Source: Thermococcus sp.
GTDB taxonomy: Archaea > Methanobacteriota_B > Thermococci > Thermococcales > Thermococcaceae
Length of the DNA: 20,363 bases
Assembly: GCA_027023165.1 (NCBI GenBank)
Contig: JALVWX010000007.1
Location: forward strand, 1 to 20,363
Reading direction: 5' to 3'
Positions 1 through 7,474 of this stretch are shown here, piece by piece. A program made the translations under genes and the position numbers. Under the pieces are notes generated by a model. That model was not told the origin of the DNA. It did not search any database and saw only the letters and a program-made list of their open reading frames with translations. Numbering within the stretch: position 1 is the stretch's first letter; each line of letters opens with the position of its first letter.

Positions 1-693
<693 letters not shown>

Positions 694-720
694 TCACATC
701 ACCGCCCCCAGTTAGGCCCA

Positions 721-732
721 ACCTTTAAAAAC
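721..732. promoter_or_regulatory. Shared TATA-like element between argS and the 764 gene
   Basis: The only strongly AT-rich stretch in the 70-bp divergent gap is ACCTTTAAAAAC. Read on the minus strand it is GTTTTTAAAGGT, preceded by a purine-rich GGGGAA that resembles a TFB-recognition element, and it sits about 30 bp from the argS ATG. Read on the plus strand, the same bases sit about 35 bp upstream of the ATG at 764. Whether one element serves both directions is inference. Confidence 0.5.
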
Positions 733-763
733 TTCCCCGCTTACTTCATAGGGGGGTGATGCC

Positions 764-1042
764 ATGAAGCACCACGTCGGGGAGCACAAGGCCAGGAAAG
801 GACTCATAAGGATAGAGTTCGATGAGGAGAACGGGATAGCGGAGCACGTCAGAATAACGGGTGACTTCTTCGCCCATCCCGAGGAGGCCGTTCACGAGCT
901 TGAAAAGAAGCTCGAGGGGCACAGGCTCGAGGAGCTTGAGCACCTGATGGACGAGTTCTTCGCCATGAGGATGGACATAGAGATGCCCTACGTAAACGTC
1001 CAGGACTTCAAAATAGCGCTGAAGAACGCCCTGAAGGAGTGA
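764..1042 (+). CDS. Stand-alone lipoate-protein ligase C-terminal domain protein (LplB-like)
   Basis: A 92-residue soluble protein that resembles only the C-terminal accessory domain of lipoate-protein ligase A (LPL_C type). The diagnostic features are the KARKGLIRIEF start followed by a strand-turn-strand, RITGDFFAHPEEAVHELEK at residues about 30-48, and a helical acidic end. In Thermoplasma-type archaea the ligase is split into a catalytic LplA and a separate C-terminal domain LplB that is needed for lipoate activation; by analogy this would be the partner subunit. No catalytic domain is encoded next to it. The start ATG has a strong GGGGGGTGAT ribosome site at 751-760. The gene ends at the start of the SpoIIM-like gene, so the two are probably co-transcribed. 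Family assignment is from recognised motifs; function in lipoylation is inferred. Confidence 0.75.
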   Translation: MKHHVGEHKARKGLIRIEFDEENGIAEHVRITGDFFAHPEEAVHELEKKLEGHRLEELEHLMDEFFAMRMDIEMPYVNVQDFKIALKNALKE

Positions 1043-1047
1043 GGCGG

Positions 1048-1620
1048 ATGGAACGCGAGGGCGGGGGCAGGATCCCCTGGAGAAGCTTCTGGCTGCTGCT
1101 CGCGGTCTTTGTGGGGTTTTCATTCGTGGGGTATGCCGCAGGCTCCCACAGCCCGGAAGAAGCGCTCCAAGCTGTAAGGCGCCTCATCGAGCACATAGGA
1201 CCTCCTTCGGATTCAAGCTTCCACAACTTCCTCAGAATATTCACGAACAACTCCATGGTGGCGCTGCTGATGTTCCTCTCGGGGCTGTTCTTCGGCCTCG
1301 GACCGTGGTTTATAATGGCCTTCAACGGCTTGATGGTTGGATTGGTGGTCTTCGTCGTCCACAGAACGGGAGAAATCCCCATGTCCAGGATAATCCTAGC
1401 ACTCGTCCCCCACGGCGTCATAGAGATACCCGCCATTGCAATAGCAGGCGTTGCAGGAATAACCTGGTACACAGAACTCATGATGGGGGAGGGAACGGCG
1501 GCGGAGAGATTCAAAAGGGGGATGATGGAGGGCTTCAAGCTCTACCTTCTCTCAGTAGCGCTTCTCCTCGTTGCCGCCCTGATCGAGGCCTACGTAACCC
1601 CCAAGGTTGCCGGCCTCTGA
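1048..1620 (+). CDS. SpoIIM/DUF95 family integral membrane protein
   Basis: A 190-residue membrane protein of the stage II sporulation protein M-like (DUF95) family, which is widespread in non-sporulating archaea and has no settled function. Residues about 12-31 form a first membrane segment. Several more follow around 70-105, 115-140 and 163-183. The family signature LVPHGVIEIPAIAIAGVAG, with its PHG..E.P core, is near residue 115-135. I prefer the ATG at 1048, which has GGAGTGAGG upstream. An in-frame GTG at 1039 overlaps the previous stop but has no well-placed ribosome site. The gene follows the lipoate-ligase-like gene and is probably in the same transcript. Its last 69 nt overlap the 3' end of the convergent DUF354 gene. 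Confidence 0.8.
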   Translation: MEREGGGRIPWRSFWLLLAVFVGFSFVGYAAGSHSPEEALQAVRRLIEHIGPPSDSSFHNFLRIFTNNSMVALLMFLSGLFFGLGPWFIMAFNGLMVGLVVFVVHRTGEIPMSRIILALVPHGVIEIPAIAIAGVAGITWYTELMMGEGTAAERFKRGMMEGFKLYLLSVALLLVAALIEAYVTPKVAGL

Positions 1621-2682
1621 CCCTCCCTCAAGCCCTGCCATGAACCTCCCGGATTCCTCGTAGGTCTCTATCTCCTCAAGGATGACGTCCATCGGGTTCT
1701 CAAAGCCGCTGACAACGGAGCGGATGTAGGCGCGGTAGCTTCCGTTCATCTCCATCATGCGCTCGGCCATGGAGGCGACCTTGACCGGGTTCGTGGAGTG
1801 GAACTTGACTCCCCTCTCGACGAGCCACTTAGTGACCGCGAGGAGCCTTCCCGGATAGGTAGAGATTGTTGGCGTTCCAAGGGCTATGGCCTCCCTGTTC
1901 ATCGTCCCGCCGGCCCCTATCATCAGCTTAGCGTAATGGAGCAGGCTGAGGCTGTCGACTGGCCTCTCAGGCATTATAACGTTGTCGAATCTCTCGAAGC
2001 GCTCCCTCTGCTCATCCGTGCGCGGAAAGAGGACGATGGGGATATCGGGCAGTAGCGGAATAACGTCCTCCAGAACGCTCTTCTCAGGCCCGTTGAAGTA
2101 GTTGGCCTTGACTGGTTCGGTGCGCATGACTATGTATTCGTTTCTTTTAACCCCTAGTTCCTCTAGAACTCGTCTATTCGGCCTGAAGCCGTAGAGGTGG
2201 GCCAGCTCCGAGAAGCCGTTGACGGGCCTCATCCCGTTCGGGTCGGCGCCGCACTTGAGGAGGTCGTAGGCGTCTATGGCCTTGGGGAAGAGAAGGAGCT
2301 TCGTGTAAGGGAGGATGAGCTTGTTCTGACCTACTGCAGTCTCGTTGTCGACGAAGCCAATGGAGGGAATCTGAAGGCCGAAGGCGACGCGCGGTGCCTC
2401 AGCAGAGTGCTTGTAGAGGGCCAGATCGGGCTTCTCCTCCACGATGAGCTTGCTCAGCCTGTACATCCTCTCGGTCCCGGCTATGAGTTTTCCCTCAAGG
2501 GTCGCGCCGCCGTGGCGGCCGACGACGTAGTAGTCGAAGCCGTACATGTCGAGTATTCCGGTGAGGCCGTCAAACTCCCTCGTGGTTATGAGAACCTCGT
2601 GGCCGGCCTTCTCGAGCTCCCTGATTACACCCTTGAAGAAGTGAACGTGAGGTGCGTTCGTGATGTCCACCCATACCTTCAT
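1552..2682 (-). CDS. DUF354 family protein (GT-B glycosyltransferase-like)
   Basis: A protein of about 376 residues of the archaeal DUF354 family. Its fold resembles GT-B enzymes such as MurG and UDP-GlcNAc 2-epimerase. Seen motifs: the N-terminal MKVWVDITNAPHVHFFKGVI, a histidine-containing NAPHVHFF loop, and the C-terminal half LLHYAKLMIGAGGTMNREAIALGTPTIS, which looks like the nucleotide-sugar-binding Rossmann half. The substrate is unknown; a role in surface polysaccharide or glycoprotein glycan synthesis is inferred from the divergent wecC-wecB pair. I place the start at the ATG at 2682, which has GGTGGGTAG just upstream. An ATG at 2694 adds four residues but lies about where transcription from the TATA-like CTTATATTG (2715-2723) should begin. 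The glycine-rich last 25 or so residues are encoded over the convergent SpoIIM gene. Confidence 0.75.
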   Translation of the reverse strand: MKVWVDITNAPHVHFFKGVIRELEKAGHEVLITTREFDGLTGILDMYGFDYYVVGRHGGATLEGKLIAGTERMYRLSKLIVEEKPDLALYKHSAEAPRVAFGLQIPSIGFVDNETAVGQNKLILPYTKLLLFPKAIDAYDLLKCGADPNGMRPVNGFSELAHLYGFRPNRRVLEELGVKRNEYIVMRTEPVKANYFNGPEKSVLEDVIPLLPDIPIVLFPRTDEQRERFERFDNVIMPERPVDSLSLLHYAKLMIGAGGTMNREAIALGTPTISTYPGRLLAVTKWLVERGVKFHSTNPVKVASMAERMMEMNGSYRAYIRSVVSGFENPMDVILEEIETYEESGRFMAGLEGGSEAGNLGGYVGLDQGGNEEKRY

Positions 2683-2713
2683 TCTACCCACCATACTGTT
2701 GAACAGCCTTGTG

Positions 2714-2723
2714 CAATATAAGG
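2714..2723 (-). promoter_or_regulatory. TATA box of the DUF354 gene
   Basis: The minus strand reads CCTTATATTG, centred about 36 bp upstream of the ATG at 2682. Initiation is expected near 2691-2693, giving a leader of about 10 nt. Confidence 0.5.
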
Positions 2724-2787
2724 GTTTCCCAAAAACGGTTGTGGTGCCTTTGTTTTGTTCCGTTAAGGTGGTTTTTCTCTGCCATAG

Positions 2788-2799
2788 AACGTTTATAAC
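2788..2799 (+). promoter_or_regulatory. Distal TATA-like element upstream of wecC
   Basis: The sequence AACGTTTATAAC resembles the strong TTTATAA boxes of Thermococcales. It would start a transcript near 2820, giving wecC a leader of about 145 nt that contains the inverted repeat at 2834-2870. It could instead drive a small RNA. No start codon with a ribosome site follows it before wecC. A proximal TATA-like CTTTTATT at 2927-2934 competes as the true wecC promoter. Confidence 0.4.
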
Positions 2800-2833
2800 G
2801 ATTTCTATTGCTGATTAAAGCAAGCAGAGAACG

Positions 2834-2870
2834 CCAGTGGAGACATAGAAGAACCTCAATGGTCCACTGG
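2834..2870. repeat. 8-bp perfect inverted repeat in the wecC upstream region
   Basis: CCAGTGGA (2834-2841) and TCCACTGG (2863-2870) are exact reverse complements separated by 21 nt. In RNA this would form a short hairpin. No protein-coding gene covers it. A role as operator or leader structure is speculation. Confidence 0.6.
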
Positions 2871-2875
2871 GCAAA

Positions 2876-2924
2876 TTTTCCGGAAACGGGTTGAAACGCT
2901 CAGCGGAAACCGTTTTCTGGAAAA
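2876..2924. promoter_or_regulatory. Paired operator-like palindromes before wecC
   Basis: TTTTCCGGAAA (2876-2886) and TTTTCTGGAAA (2913-2923) are near-identical, nearly self-complementary elements 37 bp apart. Between and within them the heptamer CGGAAAC is repeated at 2881-2887 and 2904-2910, 23 bp apart. The second palindrome lies directly against the proximal TATA-like CTTTTATT (2927-2934), at the place where a transcription factor could touch TFB. The repeats are seen directly; the regulatory role is inferred and no known archaeal regulator is recognised. Confidence 0.5.
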
Positions 2925-2965
2925 GGCTTTTATTGAGCCGGAGTAAGCGAGGATAGGTGGGGCGA

Positions 2966-4252
2966 ATGGAAGGAAAGATAGAGAACAGAACCGCGGAGAT
3001 AGCCGTCATAGGTCTCGGGTACATAGGTCTCCCGACGGCGATAATGTTCGCCAACGCGGGCTTCAACGTCACCGGGTATGAAATAAGGAAAGAAGTCGTT
3101 GACAAAATAAACTCCGGAAAGGCGCACATCGTGGAGCCGGAGATAGACGAGCTTCTAAAGAAGGCTGTTGAAAGCGGAAGGTTGAAGGTCACGTCCGACC
3201 TGGAGGAGATAAGGGACAGGGACGTCTACATAATCTGCGTTCAAACGCCCCTCAATGACGACAAAACGCCGAACCTGAGCTACCTCGAGAGCGCTGTCAA
3301 AACCGTGGCGAAGGCCATGAAGAGAGGCTCACTTGTCGTCATCGAAAGCACGGTCCCACCGCTCACCACCATTAAGATGGCGAAGCTCATAGAGGAGATG
3401 ACCGGCTTCAAAGCCGGTGAAGATCTCTACATGGTCCACGCCCCGGAGAGGGTGATGCCGGGCAGGATTTTCAAGGAGCTGGTCTACAACTCGCGCATAT
3501 TCGGCGGGATAACCCCCGAGAGTGCAGAGCTGGCGGAGAAGCTCTACCGCTCCTTCGTGAAGGGGCAAACTTTCAAAACGAACTCCACCGTCAGCGAGGT
3601 TGTCAAGCTTATGGAGAACACCTTCAGGGATGTGAATATTGCTTTGGCCAACGAGTTCGCCTACCTGGCCCACCAGTACGGAATAGACGTCTTCGAGGCG
3701 ATAGAGCTGGCCAACACCCACCCACGCGTGAACATACACACACCCGGAATAGGGGTCGGCGGCCACTGCCTGCCAAAGGACCCGCACCTCCTAGTCTGGC
3801 CCGCCAAGGATGACTTCGGGCTGATAAGGCTCTCGAGGGAGATAAATGATGGAATGCCTCTCCTGGCGAAGGACCTCCTCTTCGAGGCGCTGAAGACAGT
3901 TAATCTACCGCCGGAGAAGGCAGTCGTGGCGGTTCTCGGGTTGGCCTATAAGGGCGACAGCGACGACACGAGGAACTCCCCCGCCAAAGCATTCATAGGG
4001 GTCATTGCGGAAGATGTCGGGGAAGTAAGAACCTACGATCCCTTCGTTGAGGGGACGCACGGAAGCGTTGAGGAAGCGGTGAAAGGGGCGGATGCCGTTG
4101 TCATCGCAACGGACCACTCCGAGTTCAAGTCCCTCGACTGGGAAAGCCTTGGGAAACTCATGAGGACGAGAATTCTCATAGACGGCAGGCACGTCGTTAA
4201 AGAACCGCCGAGGGGATTCCTCTTCAAGGGCATAGGGAGGGGCGAGTTTTGA
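2966..4252 (+). CDS. wecC: UDP-N-acetyl-D-mannosamine dehydrogenase
   Basis: A 428-residue NAD-dependent nucleotide-sugar dehydrogenase that oxidises UDP-ManNAc to UDP-ManNAcA in two steps. Residues 12-40 are the Rossmann NAD site with GLGYIG at 16-21. The segment VVIESTVPP and the central helical domain follow. The catalytic cysteine is C268 in GVGGHCLPKDP. The C-terminal domain has GLAYKGDSDDTRNSPA, the typical UDP-binding stretch. The length is normal for the family. The ATG at 2966 has AGGTGG six bases upstream; an in-frame GTG at 2957 overlaps that site and is less likely. The stop overlaps the TTG start of the epimerase gene by 4 nt, so the two are translated from one message. The exact sugar specificity is inferred from this pairing: a UDP-glucose or UDP-GalNAc dehydrogenase would look similar. 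Confidence 0.88.
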   Translation: MEGKIENRTAEIAVIGLGYIGLPTAIMFANAGFNVTGYEIRKEVVDKINSGKAHIVEPEIDELLKKAVESGRLKVTSDLEEIRDRDVYIICVQTPLNDDKTPNLSYLESAVKTVAKAMKRGSLVVIESTVPPLTTIKMAKLIEEMTGFKAGEDLYMVHAPERVMPGRIFKELVYNSRIFGGITPESAELAEKLYRSFVKGQTFKTNSTVSEVVKLMENTFRDVNIALANEFAYLAHQYGIDVFEAIELANTHPRVNIHTPGIGVGGHCLPKDPHLLVWPAKDDFGLIRLSREINDGMPLLAKDLLFEALKTVNLPPEKAVVAVLGLAYKGDSDDTRNSPAKAFIGVIAEDVGEVRTYDPFVEGTHGSVEEAVKGADAVVIATDHSEFKSLDWESLGKLMRTRILIDGRHVVKEPPRGFLFKGIGRGEF

Positions 4253-5382
4253 AGCCGGCCTTCGTCTTCGGGACGAGACCTGAAATAATAAAGCTCTCCC
4301 CCGTGATTAGGGCATTCATTGAGGCAGGCATTAAACCCCTCCTAATCCACACGGGCCAGCACTACGACTACGAGATGAGCAGGGTCTTTCTTGAGGAGCT
4401 TGAACTGCCGGAGATAGACTACCACCTTGAGGTCGGCTCCGGAACCCAGGCGGAGCAGACGGGGAAGGCCATGATAGAAATCGAGAGGGTCTTAATGAAG
4501 GAGAAGCCTGACGTAACGCTCGTTCAGGGCGATACGAACACCGTTTTGGCGGGGGCTCTTGCGAGCGTCAAGCTCAAAATCCCTGTGGCCCACGTTGAAG
4601 CCGGACTGAGGAGCTTTGACAGGACGATGCCGGAGGAGATAAACAGAATCTTAGCCGACCACGCCAGTGAAGTCCTTTTCCCTCCGACGGAGGAAGCTAG
4701 GAGAAACCTCGAACGGGAGGGAATAACTGAGAACGTTTACGTAGTTGGCAACACGGTTGTTGATGCGGTTTTACAGAACGCCGAGGTGGCGGAGAAGAAA
4801 AGCGACGTTCTTGAGAGGTTTGACCTCAAGCCAGGGGAATATCTCCTTATAACCGTCCACAGGGCCGAGAACACGGACAGCAGGGAGAACCTTGAAAAGC
4901 TGGTTGAAATCCTCGAAAGCCTCCCGATGAGGGCGATATATCCGATGCACCCGCGCACGAGGAACCGGCTTAAGGGGTTCGGCCTGCTGGAGAGGGTCGA
5001 AAACATAGAGAACCTGACAATCACGAAGCCCCTCGGCTACCTTGACTTCCTCAGGCTAGAGAAAAACGCCTTCGCGATAATGACGGACTCGGGCGGAATA
5101 CAGGAGGAGGCGATAATCCTCAACGTGCCCTGCCTGACGCTCCGCTACAACACTGAGAGGCCGGAGACGGTTAAAGCCGGCGGAAACGTCCTGATCGGCC
5201 TTGAAAAAGAGAGGGCACTGGAGTACCTCAACAGATTGCTGAACGACGCCGGGTTCTACAGGCGGATGGCGAATGCGCCGAACCCCTTCGGCAATGGAAA
5301 GGCCGGAGAAAGGATGGTGGAGATACTGTTGGGGCTTTATGAGAGGGGCGAGCTGAAGGTGAGGAGTTCAAGGTTCATTTAA
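4249..5382 (+). CDS. wecB: UDP-N-acetylglucosamine 2-epimerase (non-hydrolysing)
   Basis: A 377-residue cytoplasmic enzyme that interconverts UDP-GlcNAc and UDP-ManNAc, supplying the dehydrogenase encoded just before it. Motifs seen in order: FGTRPEIIKLSPVI at the N terminus, HTGQHYDYEMS, VQGDTNTVLAGALAS, HVEAGLRSFDRTMPEEINR, TVHRAEN and DSGGIQEEA; these cover the active-site acids and histidine of the family and both halves of the GT-B fold. The start is a TTG in the overlap TTGA with the wecC stop, with GGAGGGGCGAG placed upstream; the next residues KPAFVFGTRPEI fit the family start exactly. The product probably feeds N-acetylmannosaminuronic acid into surface glycans or protein N-glycans. 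The gene ends 10 bp before the convergent secreted-protein gene. Confidence 0.92.
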   Translation: MKPAFVFGTRPEIIKLSPVIRAFIEAGIKPLLIHTGQHYDYEMSRVFLEELELPEIDYHLEVGSGTQAEQTGKAMIEIERVLMKEKPDVTLVQGDTNTVLAGALASVKLKIPVAHVEAGLRSFDRTMPEEINRILADHASEVLFPPTEEARRNLEREGITENVYVVGNTVVDAVLQNAEVAEKKSDVLERFDLKPGEYLLITVHRAENTDSRENLEKLVEILESLPMRAIYPMHPRTRNRLKGFGLLERVENIENLTITKPLGYLDFLRLEKNAFAIMTDSGGIQEEAIILNVPCLTLRYNTERPETVKAGGNVLIGLEKERALEYLNRLLNDAGFYRRMANAPNPFGNGKAGERMVEILLGLYERGELKVRSSRFI

Positions 5383-5392
5383 CTAGGCCTAT

Positions 5393-5917
5393 CTATCTTT
5401 TATGGCCCCCAAGAAACTTCTTAGTGGAGTTCAAGAATCTCTCAATCGAATCCAAAGCACTCCCAACTACAGAACTATTCTTCGAAGAATCACCAAACAA
5501 TCCTAAGAACTTCTGAAGGATGGACTCAGAGGTTTCGGTGGCGTTTTCAACCGTCCTGAGCGTGTCGTTGTAAACCTCAAGAGCATACCGTGAGTTAAGG
5601 GAAGTGTTTCCAACGTACCACTTGGAAGGATCCAGGATATCACGCTTCAAAGACTCATTTAACTGGCTCATGTTGTAAATCCCACCCTTGAGATTAACAC
5701 TCTGAGAAGGCTCCGATGAAGTATCATGGGTGGAGGCGGAAGGAGGCACTCCCGCGTTAGGATGGCCGGAATAGGGCATCCTCTCCGATGGGAAAATGTT
5801 TAGTTTTTCAGACATGGAAGAGAGGGTCTTTGAGACTCCGGATAAAGATGCAGGAAGGATGTAGAATGTTAACAAGAGGACCATAATAACAACAGTTAGT
5901 TTCCTAATCAGCCCCAT
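5393..5917 (-). CDS. Small secreted or membrane-anchored protein of unknown function
   Basis: I do not recognise this 174-residue protein. It begins MGLIRKLTVVIMVLLLTFYI, a short basic segment plus a hydrophobic stretch of about 17 residues, i.e. a signal peptide or N-terminal anchor. The rest is hydrophilic, Ser/Thr/Asn-rich and proline-rich around residues 45-70, with seven N-x-S/T sequons (NMS, NES, NTS, NDT, NAT, NSS, NST) and a lysine-rich end. The ATG at 5917 has GGGGGGTGA upstream; an in-frame ATG at 5950 would add 11 residues without a ribosome site. A TATA-like AAATATTTAAAC lies at about 5954-5965. Its base composition is visibly AT-richer than its neighbours, suggesting a lineage-specific or transferred gene. 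Its position beside wecB invites, but does not prove, a link to glycosylation. Confidence 0.7.
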   Translation of the reverse strand: MGLIRKLTVVIMVLLLTFYILPASLSGVSKTLSSMSEKLNIFPSERMPYSGHPNAGVPPSASTHDTSSEPSQSVNLKGGIYNMSQLNESLKRDILDPSKWYVGNTSLNSRYALEVYNDTLRTVENATETSESILQKFLGLFGDSSKNSSVVGSALDSIERFLNSTKKFLGGHKR

Positions 5918-5952
5918 GTTGTCACCCCCCGTTAGATTTATGTATCGCAAAT

Positions 5953-5966
5953 TGTTTAAATATTTT
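5953..5966 (-). promoter_or_regulatory. TATA box of the small secreted-protein gene
   Basis: The minus strand reads AAATATTTAAACAA in an AT-rich stretch, about 40-48 bp upstream of the ATG at 5917, giving an expected leader of about 15-20 nt containing the GGGGGGTGA site. Confidence 0.55.
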
Positions 5967-6027
5967 TGTGTTGGTTGTGTATCCTACAAGATAATTAGAG
6001 AACCATAAAACCTCATGGGATAAAAGC

Positions 6028-7287
6028 TCAAACCGGAGTGCCGATGTATATCCCGTGCCTTGTCCTGACTATCCTGACTTTAATCCTGTCCCCAACGTTT
6101 GCGTCGGTGTTGATAACCTCTATGAGCCTGTTTCTGGCCTTTGCGAGCATTTCGCCCTTTATTCTCCCAGGCAGAACAACCTCGGCCTTAACGACCTCAC
6201 CCGGCCTGAAGGCGAGCGGGATGAACTCACGCTTCTCCATGCCGAAGTGCTTCGGCTTGAGGACGAGGGGCCTCATCCCCGTCTTCTCCTCCAGTTCCCT
6301 CAGCCAGGCGTAGAACTCCTTGAAGGGCTTTACCTTGGCTATCGTCGGGTTCCTTCCGAACTTGTAGGGTATGTAGTTCTGGAAGCCGAGTGCCGGCCAG
6401 CGCTTTCCGGCTCCAATCTTCCGGGCGAACTCTATGAAGGCCTCAGCTTCATCGTCGTTGATTCCGAAGATTATGACCGGGGCTATTAGAACGTCTATTC
6501 CAGCGTTCACTAAGGCTTCGGCCATATCAAGGACGTGCTCAAGGTCGTAGCTCTTCATCCCCATGAGCATCTTGGCCTTGTCAGGGTCAAGAGAGTGAAT
6601 TGAGAGGTTCACTCTGTCGAGTCCCGCCTCGGCAAGCTCCTCAACGAGCTTATCTGTTAAGAGCGTCCCGTTGCTCTGCATCGATATTACAGAAACGTTT
6701 GGATGCTCTCGCAACGCCTGAACCAGCTCAACCCTGAAGGGGTAAATCAACGGTTCTCCCTGGCCGTCGAGGTGGGCTTCCAAACCCTTTCCCTTTATCC
6801 TCGCAACGTCGTCGAACCATTTCATAAGGTAGTCAACGTCAACTACATAGTCGAGCTTTCTCGTCCTTGAATAGGGCCCCTCATCAACGGAACAGAAGAT
6901 ACAGCTCAAATTACACCCGCTTACTCCCCGGATTTGAATCAGGTTTGTCCCCCTGTCTATAAGTCCGAAGGCATTGTAGCCGAGGAGGGGAACATCCATG
7001 GCTTCATGAATATAAAGCACCTTCCTGTTGGTGTAACGGTTCCTCAAAAGTGCGCCGAGGTTGTTCTGGATATAGAGAGTTATGTAGGAACCAACTTTCT
7101 CATAGTCGGTATCGATAACAAGGACGCCGTCCTTGACGGTTATCTCCGGGGAGACTTTGAACTTTCTCTTGATGACCTTTTCAAGCTCCCTCTTTTCAAA
7201 GTCAGCATAAAGAGTCTCGCGCCAGATGAGTCTGATCGTCCCACCCAGGTCCTGAAAGGTTACGTGGGGAAGCTTAACCTCAACCAT
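6028..7287 (-). CDS. Radical SAM protein with C-terminal TRAM-like domain
   Basis: A 419-residue predicted [4Fe-4S] radical S-adenosylmethionine enzyme. The cluster motif CNLSCIFC gives C125, C129 and C132. A downstream DGQGEPLIYPF segment resembles the glycine-rich SAM-binding GEP motif, and SMQSNGTLLT and NLSIHSLDPDKA belong to the barrel. The last 60 or so residues (VVLPGRIKGEMLAKARNRL to RTRHGIYIG) look like a TRAM RNA-binding beta-barrel. Residues 1-90 form an extra N-terminal domain. The TRAM domain hints at an RNA substrate but the reaction is unknown. A longer frame begins at 7344, but a TATA-like CTTTTTAAGG on the minus strand at 7309-7318 lies inside it. It is about 25 bp before the ATG at 7287, which has no ribosome site, so I expect a leaderless or near-leaderless message starting at MVEVKLPHVTF. 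Confidence 0.82.
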   Translation of the reverse strand: MVEVKLPHVTFQDLGGTIRLIWRETLYADFEKRELEKVIKRKFKVSPEITVKDGVLVIDTDYEKVGSYITLYIQNNLGALLRNRYTNRKVLYIHEAMDVPLLGYNAFGLIDRGTNLIQIRGVSGCNLSCIFCSVDEGPYSRTRKLDYVVDVDYLMKWFDDVARIKGKGLEAHLDGQGEPLIYPFRVELVQALREHPNVSVISMQSNGTLLTDKLVEELAEAGLDRVNLSIHSLDPDKAKMLMGMKSYDLEHVLDMAEALVNAGIDVLIAPVIIFGINDDEAEAFIEFARKIGAGKRWPALGFQNYIPYKFGRNPTIAKVKPFKEFYAWLRELEEKTGMRPLVLKPKHFGMEKREFIPLAFRPGEVVKAEVVLPGRIKGEMLAKARNRLIEVINTDANVGDRIKVRIVRTRHGIYIGTPV

Positions 7288-7308
7288 GTGCGGGCGTTCT
7301 AGGCCACT

Positions 7309-7318
7309 CCTTAAAAAG
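7309..7318 (-). promoter_or_regulatory. TATA box of the radical SAM gene
   Basis: The minus strand reads CTTTTTAAGG, with its centre about 27 bp from the ATG at 7287. This fits initiation at or next to the start codon. Confidence 0.6.
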
Positions 7319-7420
7319 CCCCCGATGGATAAAAAATCCCGCATTGAAGTGCTCTAAGCCACCGCAGTGCCCAAAGATTTTTAAAGGAACGCCTTTTGGC
7401 ATCATGCGGGCATGGAAACA

Positions 7421-7429
7421 TTTTAATAT
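7421..7429 (+). promoter_or_regulatory. TATA box of the ACT-domain regulator gene
   Basis: TTTTAATAT lies about 50 bp before the ATG at 7475, predicting a start near 7450 and a leader with GGTGAGG. A second TATA-like GATTTTTAAAGG at 7375-7386 could give a longer leader. Confidence 0.45.
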
Positions 7430-7474
7430 CATTGGATTAAAGAGTCTAGTGATGAACTGATATTGGTGAGGAAG

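Noticed and set aside
1305..1643. Open frame inside the SpoIIM-like gene on the same strand.
   Set aside because: Arg/Pro/Gly-rich frame-shifted product inside a well-supported membrane protein gene.
2197..2721. Plus-strand open frame opposite the DUF354 gene.
   Set aside because: Antisense shadow; no ribosome site and no known domain.
2859..2894. Tiny open frame starting MVHWANFPETG in the wecC upstream region.
   Set aside because: Only 11 codons, no ribosome site, and it overlaps the inverted repeat.
7449..7462. GTGATGA followed by CTGA, resembling C and D boxes of an archaeal guide RNA.
   Set aside because: The boxes are only a few bases apart, so no guide sequence fits, and no second box pair follows at the usual spacing.
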